Source: Oceanicaulis sp. (GTDB lineage Bacteria; Pseudomonadota; Alphaproteobacteria; Caulobacterales; Maricaulaceae). From it: DNA of 7,313 nt. Each line of letters begins with the position of its first letter. Positions within the stretch are counted from its first letter, which is position 1. The notes below the pieces were generated by a model, which worked only from the letters and a program-made list of their open reading frames with translations, did no database searches and had not been told where the DNA came from. Location: positions 1-7,313 of the forward strand of contig RKRX01000114.1 in assembly GCA_007571185.1 (NCBI GenBank), in the 5' to 3' direction. The position numbers and the translations under genes are program-made. Of the stretch, positions 1 to 7,044 are shown one piece after another.

Positions 1-121
1 GCTTTGCTGATCACGTCAGCTGACCGGTCAGAAATGTCAGAACTATCCCAGGCAAAGTGGTATATTTTGCCTGGGATAGTTCTGACATTTCTGACCGGTC
101 AGCTGACGTGATCAGCAAAGC
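1..121. repeat. Perfect 56-bp inverted repeat with 9-nt spacer (fold-back palindrome)
   Basis: Bases 1-56 are the exact reverse complement of bases 66-121, separated by the 9-nt spacer GTGGTATAT (57-65). The right arm and spacer encode conserved OmpA-like domain sequence in the correct frame. The left arm has no coding sense in that frame and puts an in-frame TGA at 21-23. The left arm therefore looks like an inverted copy attached to a broken gene. Its position at the very first base favours a chimeric fold-back or assembly artefact over a natural element (inference). Confidence 0.96.
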
Positions 122-380
122 GGTTAATCAGGCGCGCGAATGCGGTATTGCTGCTGTGATCATTGAAGGTCACGCTGATCGTTCAGGTTCCCAATCTTAC
201 AACACTGCTTTGTCCGGGCGTCGTGCGCGTGCTGTTCGCGATGAGATGGTGCGCTTGGGGATTCCGGCATCCGCTATCTCTGTGCAGGCGTTCAGCGAAG
301 ACCGTCCGGCTGTGGAAACCCCCGATGGCGTGCGAGAGCCGCTCAATCGTCGTGTAGAAGCGATAATTGAGCTGAACTGA
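57..380 (+). CDS. OmpA-family peptidoglycan-binding protein, C-terminal domain (5' truncated)
   Basis: This is the C-terminal OmpA-like domain of an envelope protein, which in this family binds the diaminopimelate side chain of peptidoglycan non-covalently from the periplasm. The visible 107 residues start at the first domain strand (VYFAWDSS, equivalent to the usual YFDFDS). They continue through GHADRSGS (Asp at about residue 41) and YNTALSGRRARAV (Arg at about 55-56); the Asp and Arg are the family's ligand-binding positions. The domain closes with NRRVEAIIEL. GTG at 57 merely opens the frame and is very unlikely to be the real start: there is no Shine-Dalgarno, signal peptide or lipobox, and the sequence upstream is the inverted repeat with an in-frame stop at 21-23. 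The N-terminal part (Pal-type lipoprotein, OmpA beta-barrel or other) is missing, so the exact subfamily cannot be named. A terminator follows, so this gene is a separate transcription unit from the operon downstream. Confidence 0.88.
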   Translation: MVYFAWDSSDISDRSADVISKAVNQARECGIAAVIIEGHADRSGSQSYNTALSGRRARAVRDEMVRLGIPASAISVQAFSEDRPAVETPDGVREPLNRRVEAIIELN

Positions 381-412
381 GATCGAAAATCTTCACGGAA
401 CGGGGTTGCAAC

Positions 413-445
413 CCGGCTCGGCGCGTGAGCATCGGGCCGGTTTTT
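413..445 (+). terminator. Rho-independent terminator of the OmpA-family gene
   Basis: An 8-bp GC-rich stem, CCGGCTCG (413-420) with CGGGCCGG (433-440) and one G-U pair, encloses a 12-nt loop and is followed directly by TTTTT (441-445). It lies 33 nt after the OmpA-family stop codon. A 12-bp perfect palindrome GGGTTGCAACCC (403-414) overlaps the first two bases of the stem and could form a small competing hairpin; no attenuation gene partner is evident. Confidence 0.78.
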
Positions 446-611
446 GTGCGCCGTGCTTTCATGTTGCACCGCAGTAAGAATCGCCGCATTCGTATTGCGC
501 TGGCGTCGGCGTGACGTTCCGGGTTGACCATGAGGCACGGCAGGCGCAAGAAGTCCGTCCCATCGGGATTTATATGTCTGTCTCCAGTTTCTTCTGGATA
601 CGCCGTCATTT
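446..611. other. Leader region between terminator and operon, no convincing gene
   Basis: About 165 nt separate the terminator from the Shine-Dalgarno of the first operon gene. The operon promoter should lie here, but no clear -35/-10 pair stands out: TTGACC (524-529) has no good -10 at normal spacing, and the AT-rich TTATAT around 570-575 lacks a good -35. No riboswitch fold was recognised. A 17-codon frame, ATG 461 to TGA 512-514, has a basic peptide but no ribosome binding site and is not called. Confidence 0.4.
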
Positions 612-620
612 GGGAAAGGG
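612..620 (+). promoter_or_regulatory. Ribosome binding site deciding the GTG start at 628
   Basis: The purine-rich run GGGAAAGGG lies 7 nt before GTG 628. The two in-frame alternatives upstream, GTG 511 and ATG 574, have no comparable purine stretch. They would also add 18-39 residues (including SSFFWIRRHLG) that do not resemble the family's N-terminus. Confidence 0.6.
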
Positions 621-627
621 CCACCCC

Positions 628-1920
628 GTGAGTAAACTGGAGACCTCGTATCGTAAGCGTATGCTTGGTGATCGCTTGCTCAGCCCAGAAACACTCATGA
701 TGAGCTATGGTTTTGACGCTAGGCTCTCTGAAGGAGCTGTCAAGCCGCCTGTTTTTTTGACCTCCACTTTTGCTTTCGCCACAGCCGAGGAAGGCGCCGC
801 CTATTTTCGTATTGTAGGCGGTCACGCCCATGAAGATGATCCAGATCAGGCGGGGTTATTATACACCCGCTTCAACAATCCCAACATGGAGGTGCTTGAG
901 GACCGTCTGGCAGTTTTTGAAGGCGCTGAAGATGCCTTGGTATTTTCTTCAGGCATGGGTGCGATCTCTACTGTGCTGATGGCTTATTCCAAGGCCGGTG
1001 ATGTGATCTTGCAGTCTACACCGCTTTACGGCGGCGCCGAGACTCTGATTCGATCAATCCTGCCGCAATACGGCATATCCAGCACCGACTTTTTCGCAGG
1101 TGCTTCTGAAGGCGAAATCCGCACTGCGATTGATGTAGCCCTGAAACAGGGACGTATCTCGGTCGTGTACTGTGAAACGCCCACCAATCCCACCAATGAG
1201 GTGGTCGATCTGGCACTGATGGCCAAGCTTGCTGATGAGATCGGTGAACGTCAGGGCTATCGTCCGCCGGTGGTGGTGGACAACACAATTCTGGGACCGA
1301 TTGGTCACAAGCCGCTTGAGCTGGGCGGAGACATTGTCGTCTATTCCTTGACCAAGTATGTCGGCGGTCATTCTGATTTGATCGGGGGCGCCGCGCTGGG
1401 CAGCTCTGAAAGCATGCACCCAGTGTACAAACTGCGTTCAGGAATGGGCACCAATCTGGATCCGCACACCTGCTGGATGCTGGCCCGATCTCTGGAAACG
1501 GTCACTCTGCGCATGCACGCCGCCTTCGATGGCGCCCGCAAGGTAGCCGAATATCTGCGGGATCACCCTAAAGTTAGTCGCGTCCGCTATCTGGGTTTCC
1601 TCAAAGAAGGCAGCCGAGAGCATGAGGTGCATGCTCGCCAGTCCGGTGAGCATCACGGCTCTACATTCGCCTTCGATGTGATAGGGGGGCAACCGGCGGC
1701 TTATCGCATGCTCGACGCGTTAAAACTCTGCAAGCTCGCGGTTTCGTTGGGAGGCACCGAAACCTTGATCTGTCACCCCGGAAGCACGACCCATGCCGCC
1801 CTGGACGAGGCGCTTCAGAAACGTCTGGGTTTTGACGAAGGCATGGTGCGGGTGTCGATCGGTATAGAAAATCCCGATGATCTGATCGCTGATTTTGCTC
1901 AGGCCCTGACCCACACATGA
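628..1920 (+). CDS. Cys/Met-metabolism PLP-dependent enzyme (cystathionine gamma-synthase / methionine gamma-lyase family)
   Basis: This is a cytosolic fold-type I PLP enzyme of the trans-sulfuration family, whose members catalyse gamma- or beta-elimination or replacement on sulfur amino acids and O-acylhomoserines. From GTG 628 it is 430 residues, slightly longer than the usual roughly 400. Visible landmarks are YTRFNNPN (phosphate-binding Tyr79/Arg81), STPLYGG (active-site Tyr134), CETPTNPTN, VVDNTILGP (Asp218, pairs with the PLP ring nitrogen), SLTKYVGGHSD (Schiff-base Lys243), SLGGTETLICHP (from Ser373) and VRVSIGIEN (carboxylate-binding Arg408). Tyr134 is followed by Gly-Gly, not the Gly-Cys typical of classical methionine gamma-lyases, so the substrate is not settled. 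An acidic insertion, roughly GGHAHEDDPDQAG, precedes the YTR motif. It heads the operon, 15 nt before the M20 hydrolase gene. Family assignment is firm; cystathionine synthesis, methionine degradation or another lyase reaction are all possible. An upstream start at ATG 574 cannot be fully excluded. Confidence 0.92.
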   Translation: MSKLETSYRKRMLGDRLLSPETLMMSYGFDARLSEGAVKPPVFLTSTFAFATAEEGAAYFRIVGGHAHEDDPDQAGLLYTRFNNPNMEVLEDRLAVFEGAEDALVFSSGMGAISTVLMAYSKAGDVILQSTPLYGGAETLIRSILPQYGISSTDFFAGASEGEIRTAIDVALKQGRISVVYCETPTNPTNEVVDLALMAKLADEIGERQGYRPPVVVDNTILGPIGHKPLELGGDIVVYSLTKYVGGHSDLIGGAALGSSESMHPVYKLRSGMGTNLDPHTCWMLARSLETVTLRMHAAFDGARKVAEYLRDHPKVSRVRYLGFLKEGSREHEVHARQSGEHHGSTFAFDVIGGQPAAYRMLDALKLCKLAVSLGGTETLICHPGSTTHAALDEALQKRLGFDEGMVRVSIGIENPDDLIADFAQALTHT

Positions 1921-1935
1921 TCCCCGGGAGTTTTT

Positions 1936-3195
1936 ATGACCGATATTATTCTCGACAGGGAAGAACGCGCTATCCTGGACTGGATCGAAAGCCGGGGCGA
2001 TCACATGGTCCATTCAGTTAAAGCCTGGTCTGGGATCAATTCGGGCAGCCGGAATGTCGAGGGTCTTGAGGCGATGCGCGCGGTGCTGGTTGATGCGTTC
2101 GCTGAACTCGAGGGTGATATCCATGCTGTGGAACTGCGGCCCTCCACCACAATGGAGCCCGATGGCGAGATTCGAAAAATTACCTACACCCCTGCTATGA
2201 AGGTTTCCAAACGGCCTCAAGCGCCTGTGCGCATCGTGCTGACTGGTCACCACGACACGGTCTTTCCCAAAGGGGGTGGATTTCAAGATTGGCGTCTTCT
2301 TGATGGAGATACGATAAACGGGCCTGGTGTGGCGGACATGAAGGGTGGGCTTCTGGTTATGTTGCACGGGTTGCTGGCGTTGGAGCGCAGCCCGTGGGCT
2401 GATCAGATCGGGTATGACGTACTGGTCAGTCCCGATGAGGAAATCGGTTCTATGGGTTCTGGGGCGGTGCTGATGGAGCTGGGGGCCAAGGCCCATGTGG
2501 GCATGACCTATGAGCCGGCGCTGGCGGACGGGTCGCTGGCCGGCGCCCGCAAAGGATCGGGTAATTTCTCGTTGTGCTGTTTGGGTCGCTCCGCTCATGC
2601 CGGTCGGGAACATCATCTGGGGTGCAACGCCATTGTGGCTGCGGCCGATTTTGCGCAATCTCTGGATTTGCTGAACGGTCAGCGCGAGGAGGTCACTTTC
2701 AATGTCTCACGCATTGATGGAGGCGGTGCGCCTAATGTGGTGCCTGATTTGGGGATATGCCGCTTCAATGTGCGGGTCAAGACCCAGGCCGACGCTGTCT
2801 GGGCCAAGGGTGCTATTGCCCGGCTCGTGACTGCTGCCCATGCGCGCGACGGAATTGTGGCGAGTCTTCATGGCGGCTTTACCCGTCCTCCTAAGCCCAT
2901 GAGTCCGGCTAATCGGCGCATGTTCGACTGGACCCGCACGGCGGGGCGGGCGATGGGTCTTGATATCAGGTGGACCGATACCGGCGGGGTGTGCGAAGGT
3001 AATAATCTGTGGGCGTCAGGATGTCCTAATGTGGATACGTTGGGCGTGCGGGGATCGGATATTCACTCCGATCGGGAAACCGCCAAACTGTCCAGTTTTG
3101 TCGAACGCGCTCAGCTGTCGGCAGTCATGTTGATGCAATTTGCTCGAGGGCGGTTTAACGCCGCTGAAGCCCGGGCGCTTGCCCCGGGGTGCTGA
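1936..3195 (+). CDS. M20-family metallo-hydrolase, candidate N-succinylglutamate desuccinylase
   Basis: This is a zinc-dependent amidohydrolase/peptidase of the M20 family (relatives: DapE, ArgE, carboxypeptidase G2), 419 residues, cytosolic with no signal peptide. The full metal-site set is visible: GHHDTV (His105 ligand, Asp107), GVADMKGG (bridging Asp134), SPDEEIGS (catalytic Glu168 and ligand Glu169), MTYEPA (Glu193) and SDIHSD (His377). The middle part, about residues 205-310, with GRSAHAGREHHLGCNAI and VSRIDGGGAPNVVPD, matches the inserted dimerisation domain. The start ATG 1936 has GGGAG 5 nt upstream. The gene lies 15 nt after the PLP enzyme gene and 36 nt before astA. Because the operon encodes AstA, AstD and AstB but no AstE, and because M20 enzymes such as DapE remove succinyl groups from amino acids, this gene may supply the last AST step (succinylglutamate to glutamate and succinate). 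That role is inferred from context; only the hydrolase family is shown by the sequence. Confidence 0.93.
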   Translation: MTDIILDREERAILDWIESRGDHMVHSVKAWSGINSGSRNVEGLEAMRAVLVDAFAELEGDIHAVELRPSTTMEPDGEIRKITYTPAMKVSKRPQAPVRIVLTGHHDTVFPKGGGFQDWRLLDGDTINGPGVADMKGGLLVMLHGLLALERSPWADQIGYDVLVSPDEEIGSMGSGAVLMELGAKAHVGMTYEPALADGSLAGARKGSGNFSLCCLGRSAHAGREHHLGCNAIVAAADFAQSLDLLNGQREEVTFNVSRIDGGGAPNVVPDLGICRFNVRVKTQADAVWAKGAIARLVTAAHARDGIVASLHGGFTRPPKPMSPANRRMFDWTRTAGRAMGLDIRWTDTGGVCEGNNLWASGCPNVDTLGVRGSDIHSDRETAKLSSFVERAQLSAVMLMQFARGRFNAAEARALAPGC

Positions 3196-3217
3196 TCGCA
3201 CGGGGAACGTCGCAAAC

Positions 3218-3223
3218 AAGGAG
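3218..3223 (+). promoter_or_regulatory. Strong ribosome binding site of astA
   Basis: AAGGAG lies 8 nt before ATG 3232 and is the best Shine-Dalgarno in the operon. It fixes the astA start and would allow independent translation after the 36-nt gap from the hydrolase gene. Confidence 0.75.
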
Positions 3224-3231
3224 AACGCGCC

Positions 3232-4257
3232 ATGCTGGTGGTGCGCGCTGCGCGGTCTGAAGATCATGCCGCCTTTGTACAATTGGCCCGTGCGGTGGGG
3301 CCGGGGTTTACCAGTTTGTCACTGGATGATGAAGCTCTGCACGCCAAGCTTCTGACATCTCAAAAAGCGTTTGAAGGCCAGCTAGAAGAGCGGTCGGACT
3401 GTGCTTATCAACTGATGCTGGAGGATAGTGAAACCGGGGTTGTTTACGGCACGGGGGCAGTCAAGGCGCAGGTGGGGGTGAAAAAACCGTACTTCGATTT
3501 CAAGATCTACACCATTGCTCAGGCTTCCAGTGAAGCAGACCGCCGTTTTGATATGGACGCCATGCTGCTGGTCAATGATTTTGCCGGAGCGACGGAAGTG
3601 GGTTCGCTGTTTGTGAGCGGATACCTGCGCGGCTCGGGCGCGGGGCGATTGATCGCCCAATCGCGCTACATGCTGGTGGCGGCGGACCGATCCCGTTTCG
3701 GAGAGCGTGTGCTCTCCGAACTGCGGGGGGTGGTTGATGACTGTGGCGCGTCGATTTTTTACGAGTGTGTAACCCGACCTTTCTTCCGGATGAGCTTCAA
3801 TGAAGCGGACGCCCTGTCAGCGGCGACCGATAATCAGTTCATTCTTGATTTGATGCCTAAATCACCTGTCTTTGTTGACCTTTTACCTTCTGGGGTGCAG
3901 GACGTGATCGGCAAGACTCACCCCGATGGCGTCAATGCTCTGCGCTTGCTGGAGAGCGAGGGCTTCTGCTACGATCGCTATGTAGATATTTTCGACGGTG
4001 GTCCGCTGGTCTCATTCCCCACCAAGGATATTCGCACGGTGCGCGACAGCCGGATTCTGTTTGTCGCTGATGCAGCGCACGGGTCAGGTAGAGTCCGCGC
4101 CTTAGTGTCCAATGACCGATACCCCGACTTCCGTTGTGTCAACGCTGAAGTAAACCTGATCAAAGATGACCACGTGGCGCTGGATGCCAATGTCGCCTGC
4201 GCCCTGGATGTAAGTGCGGGAACCCGGGTCCGTCTCTGGAGCAAGGAACTTGCCTGA
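3232..4257 (+). CDS. astA: Arginine N-succinyltransferase
   Basis: AstA transfers succinyl from succinyl-CoA to the alpha-amino group of L-arginine, the first and committing step of the AST arginine-degradation pathway in the cytosol. The 341-residue length agrees with E. coli AstA (about 344). Family landmarks run in order: VRAARSEDHAAFVQLA with GPGFTSL near the N-terminus, LEDSETGVVYGTGAV, then SLFVSGYLRGSGAGRLIAQSR (about 125-144, the GNAT-like acyl-CoA region), FGERVLSELRGVVDD, FILDLMPKSPVFVDLLP, DVIGKTHPDG (His230, at the position of the catalytic His of E. coli AstA) and RYVDIFDGGPLV. Only one subunit is encoded, unlike the paired AruF/AruG arrangement of pseudomonads. The stop codon overlaps the astD start by one base (TGATG), which implies translational coupling. 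I see no missing key segment. Confidence 0.95.
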   Translation: MLVVRAARSEDHAAFVQLARAVGPGFTSLSLDDEALHAKLLTSQKAFEGQLEERSDCAYQLMLEDSETGVVYGTGAVKAQVGVKKPYFDFKIYTIAQASSEADRRFDMDAMLLVNDFAGATEVGSLFVSGYLRGSGAGRLIAQSRYMLVAADRSRFGERVLSELRGVVDDCGASIFYECVTRPFFRMSFNEADALSAATDNQFILDLMPKSPVFVDLLPSGVQDVIGKTHPDGVNALRLLESEGFCYDRYVDIFDGGPLVSFPTKDIRTVRDSRILFVADAAHGSGRVRALVSNDRYPDFRCVNAEVNLIKDDHVALDANVACALDVSAGTRVRLWSKELA

Positions 4258-5702
4258 TGGTTCACTCCGCATTCATTGCAGGCCGGTGGAGCGCCGGTGG
4301 CGGCCCCCTTTTCCGTTCCGTTGATCCTGCGACTGAAGAAACGGTTTGGACAGGCGAGAGCGCCACACCGGAGACTGTGCGCACCGCCTTCGCCGCCGCT
4401 CGTAGCGCGTTTGCTGAATGGGCGCTCACTTCTTATGAAGTGCGGCGCACCATCGTTAAGGCCTATGGCGAGATCGTTAATGCCAAAACGGATGATCTAG
4501 CGGAACTGATCAGCCGCGAAACAGGCAAGCCGTTTTGGGAGACCAGAGGTGAGGTTGGCGCTATGGTGTCCAAGGTGGGTGTGTCCACCCAGGCTCATGA
4601 CGAACGCGCCGGGCGCAAGGTGATCGGAACCGATTTCGGCGAGCAGGTGCTTGATCACAAACCATTGGGGATAATGATCGTTCTGGGGCCGTACAATCTC
4701 CCCGGCCATCTGCCCAATGGCCATATCATTCCTGCGCTTCTGGCGGGTAACGCCATCGTATTCAAACCGTCTGAACTGTGCCCGGCTGTGGGTGAATTCA
4801 TGGTTCAGTGTTGGGAAAAAGCGGGTTTGCCAAAGGGGGTGCTCAATCTGATCCAAGGGGGACGGAAAACCGGTGCGGCGGCACTGGATGATCCTGACCT
4901 GGATGGGGTTTTGTTTACAGGTAGTTGGAAAACCGGCGTTTCCATCCACAGGAAATTCGCCGGGCGCACCGGTGTGCAGTTGGCGTTGGAGATGGGCGGC
5001 AACAATCCGCTGGTGATTTGGGATGTGGCGGATGCGGAAGCTGCCGCCCGGATTGCCGTATTGTCGAGTTATATCACCGCTGGCCAACGCTGCTCCTGTG
5101 CGCGGCGTCTGATCCTGCCACACGGGGAAGCGGGCGATGTCGTGGTAGAATTGATCGCGGACATGATCCCCAGGCTGACCATCGGAACCTGGAACACTGA
5201 TCCTTTCATGGGGCCGCTGGTGTCCCGCCAGGCCGCCGTCAATGTACTCAAGTCACAGGATGAGCTGATCAGCTTAGGCGCTAGACCTATCATAAAATCG
5301 ACGGGCATGAGTTTAGGCGATGCGTTTATCAGTCCGGGGCTTCTAGATGTGGATGGGGTGAACACTCCGGATGAGGAGATTTTTGGCCCGATGATCCAGG
5401 TGCGTCGCGCCGAAACTTTTGAAGCTGCATTGAAAGAAGCCAATAATACGGCCTATGGGCTTTCTGCGGGACTGGTGAGCGATTCTGAATATCTGTGGAA
5501 GCAATTCTGGGCGGGTAGCCGCGCTGGCATTGTCAACCGCAATAGACCCACTCCGGGCGCTGCTTCCACTATGCCGTTCGGTGGTCCGGGTCAGTCTGGC
5601 AATCTGCGTCCGAGCGCCTATTATGCTGCGGACTATGTGGCTTATCCCGTGGCAACCCAGTCGGCAAAATTGGTGGAAAAACTGCCAGTGAAAGGGTTAT
5701 AG
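4257..5702 (+). CDS. astD: N-succinylglutamate 5-semialdehyde dehydrogenase
   Basis: AstD is an NAD(P)-dependent aldehyde dehydrogenase that oxidises N-succinylglutamate semialdehyde to N-succinylglutamate, the fourth AST step. The protein is 481 residues (E. coli about 492). ALDH landmarks are complete: GPYNLPGHLPNGHIIPAL with the oxyanion Asn147, VFKPSE with cofactor-binding Lys170, FTGSWKTG (220-227, Rossmann loop), LALEMGGNNPL with the general base Glu245, and TAGQRCSCARRL with the nucleophile Cys279. The motif PYNLPGHLPNGHI and the pair EMGGNNPL/GQRCSCARR separate AstD from generic ALDHs. EEIFGPMIQV and MPFGGPGQSGNLRPSAYYAADY complete the C-terminal half. The start ATG 4257 shares its A with the astA stop codon, so translation is probably coupled. 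There is one nucleotide between its TAG stop and the astB start. No active-site residue is missing. Confidence 0.96.
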   Translation: MVHSAFIAGRWSAGGGPLFRSVDPATEETVWTGESATPETVRTAFAAARSAFAEWALTSYEVRRTIVKAYGEIVNAKTDDLAELISRETGKPFWETRGEVGAMVSKVGVSTQAHDERAGRKVIGTDFGEQVLDHKPLGIMIVLGPYNLPGHLPNGHIIPALLAGNAIVFKPSELCPAVGEFMVQCWEKAGLPKGVLNLIQGGRKTGAAALDDPDLDGVLFTGSWKTGVSIHRKFAGRTGVQLALEMGGNNPLVIWDVADAEAAARIAVLSSYITAGQRCSCARRLILPHGEAGDVVVELIADMIPRLTIGTWNTDPFMGPLVSRQAAVNVLKSQDELISLGARPIIKSTGMSLGDAFISPGLLDVDGVNTPDEEIFGPMIQVRRAETFEAALKEANNTAYGLSAGLVSDSEYLWKQFWAGSRAGIVNRNRPTPGAASTMPFGGPGQSGNLRPSAYYAADYVAYPVATQSAKLVEKLPVKGL

Positions 5703-5703
5703 G

Positions 5704-7044
5704 ATGGGCGCGGTAGAAGCCAATTTCGACGGGTTGGTCGGCCCTACCCATAACTATGGCGGCCTGGCGCTAGGCAATCTGGCCAGTGCGAAGAATTCTG
5801 GCTCGATTTCCTCGCCTCGGGCAGGTGTTCTGGAAGGACTCGCCAAGGCCAAGATGCTGGCCGATGCTGGTTTTGACCAAGGTGTGTTGCCGCCCCAGGA
5901 ACGGCCTTTCATTCCACAACTCAAAGCGCTGGGTTTTGCCGGCGCCAGTGATGGTGCGATCTGGGAAGCGGCCTACAAGGCGCAGCCTGCCTTGGCGTTG
6001 AACACGCTGTCGGCGAGTTCCATGTGGGCGGCGAACACTGCCACGGTTAGCCCCAGCGCCGATACTCGAGACAGGCGTTTGCATTTCAGCCCAGCTAATC
6101 TTCTGACTGTGTTGCACCGCTCCATTGAGAGTAAGCAAACCCGGCGCGCCCTGTTACGGCTTTTCCCCGATCAATCCCGCTTTGTGATTCACTCGCCTCT
6201 TCCGGCGCAATCCTGCTTTGCGGATGAAGGTGCAGCCAATCATGTTCGCCTATGCGCGGAGCATGGTGCGCAAGGCGTGGAGATATTTGTCCATGGCCGG
6301 GATGCATTCGAGAACTGGAATAGCGAGTTCCCGGCGAGGCAGACCCTTCAAGCCTGTGAAGCAGTGGAACGCCGCCATGAGCTGAAAGCAGACCGCACGG
6401 TGCATATCCGTCAGGCTCGCAGGGCCATTGAAGCGGGCGCTTTTCACAATGATGTGGTTTGCGTAAGCGCTGGTCCGATCCTGTTTTTTCATGAGCATGC
6501 CTTTGAAGACAAGTCGGCGACGTTAAACGCCATTTACCAAGCTGCATGCGGTTTGTTTGAACCTGTGTTTGTGGAAGTGTCGGATGCCGAGGTGCCTATC
6601 GCTGATGCTATCGCCTCTTATCTTTTCAATTCGCAGCTCCTGCTCTGGCCAGGTCGAGGTCGTCTGGTTCTTCTGGCGCCGAAGGAAACCGAGGAAACCG
6701 CTTCCACAAAAGCTTATTGCGAAGTCATGACGGCATCCAACGGGCCGATTGGTGAAGTGAAATTCGCCGATGTGCGCCAGTCCATGCGCAATGGTGGTGG
6801 CCCAGCTTGCCTACGCTTGCGCGTTGTGTTGACTGAAGCTGAGCGCGCAGCAGTCAATGAAAAGGTGTGGGTGACCGATGCGCGTTATGCCGAGTTGGTC
6901 GACTGGGCGAATACTCATTACCGCGAAATCCTGATGCCTGAGGATTTGGGCGACCCTGCACTCGTTGATGAGAGTCGTACAGCGCTGGACGCTCTCACTA
7001 ACATTCTGGGGTTGGGCTCAGATTTCTATCCCTTCCAGCGTTAG
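5704..7044 (+). CDS. astB: N-succinylarginine dihydrolase
   Basis: AstB hydrolyses N2-succinylarginine to N2-succinylornithine, two ammonia and CO2, the second AST step. It belongs to the guanidino-modifying (amidinotransferase/dihydrolase) superfamily with a Cys-His-Glu active site. The 446 residues match E. coli AstB (447). Visible signatures are EANFDGLVGPTHNYGGLALGN at the N-terminus, PPQERPFIPQLKALGF, SASSMWAANTATVSPSADT, FADEGAANH (Glu175), the substrate-loop region FPARQTLQA, GAFHNDVV (His248), SYLFNSQLL, the catalytic segment NGGGPACLRLRVVL (nucleophile Cys369) and the terminal YPFQR. It is the last gene of the operon and starts 1 nt after astD; AAAGGG (5691-5696) serves as ribosome binding site inside the astD end. 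No astE or astC follows, and no obvious intrinsic terminator is seen after it. Confidence 0.97.
   Translation: MGAVEANFDGLVGPTHNYGGLALGNLASAKNSGSISSPRAGVLEGLAKAKMLADAGFDQGVLPPQERPFIPQLKALGFAGASDGAIWEAAYKAQPALALNTLSASSMWAANTATVSPSADTRDRRLHFSPANLLTVLHRSIESKQTRRALLRLFPDQSRFVIHSPLPAQSCFADEGAANHVRLCAEHGAQGVEIFVHGRDAFENWNSEFPARQTLQACEAVERRHELKADRTVHIRQARRAIEAGAFHNDVVCVSAGPILFFHEHAFEDKSATLNAIYQAACGLFEPVFVEVSDAEVPIADAIASYLFNSQLLLWPGRGRLVLLAPKETEETASTKAYCEVMTASNGPIGEVKFADVRQSMRNGGGPACLRLRVVLTEAERAAVNEKVWVTDARYAELVDWANTHYREILMPEDLGDPALVDESRTALDALTNILGLGSDFYPFQR

Noticed and set aside
446..514. Small basic ORF after the OmpA terminator (GTG 446 or ATG 461 to TGA 514)
   Set aside because: It begins right after the terminator T-run, has no ribosome binding site and is only 17-22 codons; it is probably chance.
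511..627. Longer start of the PLP enzyme (GTG 511 or ATG 574)
   Set aside because: No Shine-Dalgarno precedes either codon, the added residues do not look like the family N-terminus, and GTG 628 has GGGAAAGGG at 7-nt spacing.
381..627. SAM-type riboswitch upstream of a methionine-family enzyme
   Set aside because: I looked for SAM-II or SAM/SAH-like conserved segments because these are common in alphaproteobacteria, but none could be matched by eye.
343..831. Antisense 162-codon open frame over the leader and the PLP gene start
   Set aside because: It has no recognisable domain and runs through the terminator and the antisense of a clear gene; it is a shadow frame.
2014..2658. Antisense 214-codon open frame inside the M20 gene
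   Set aside because: It is rich in His/Arg/Gln as expected for antisense of a GC-biased gene and has no motif; the M20 frame carries the complete active site.
4497..5123. Antisense 208-codon open frame inside astD
   Set aside because: It lies opposite the catalytic core of AstD and shows no domain signature; it is a shadow frame.
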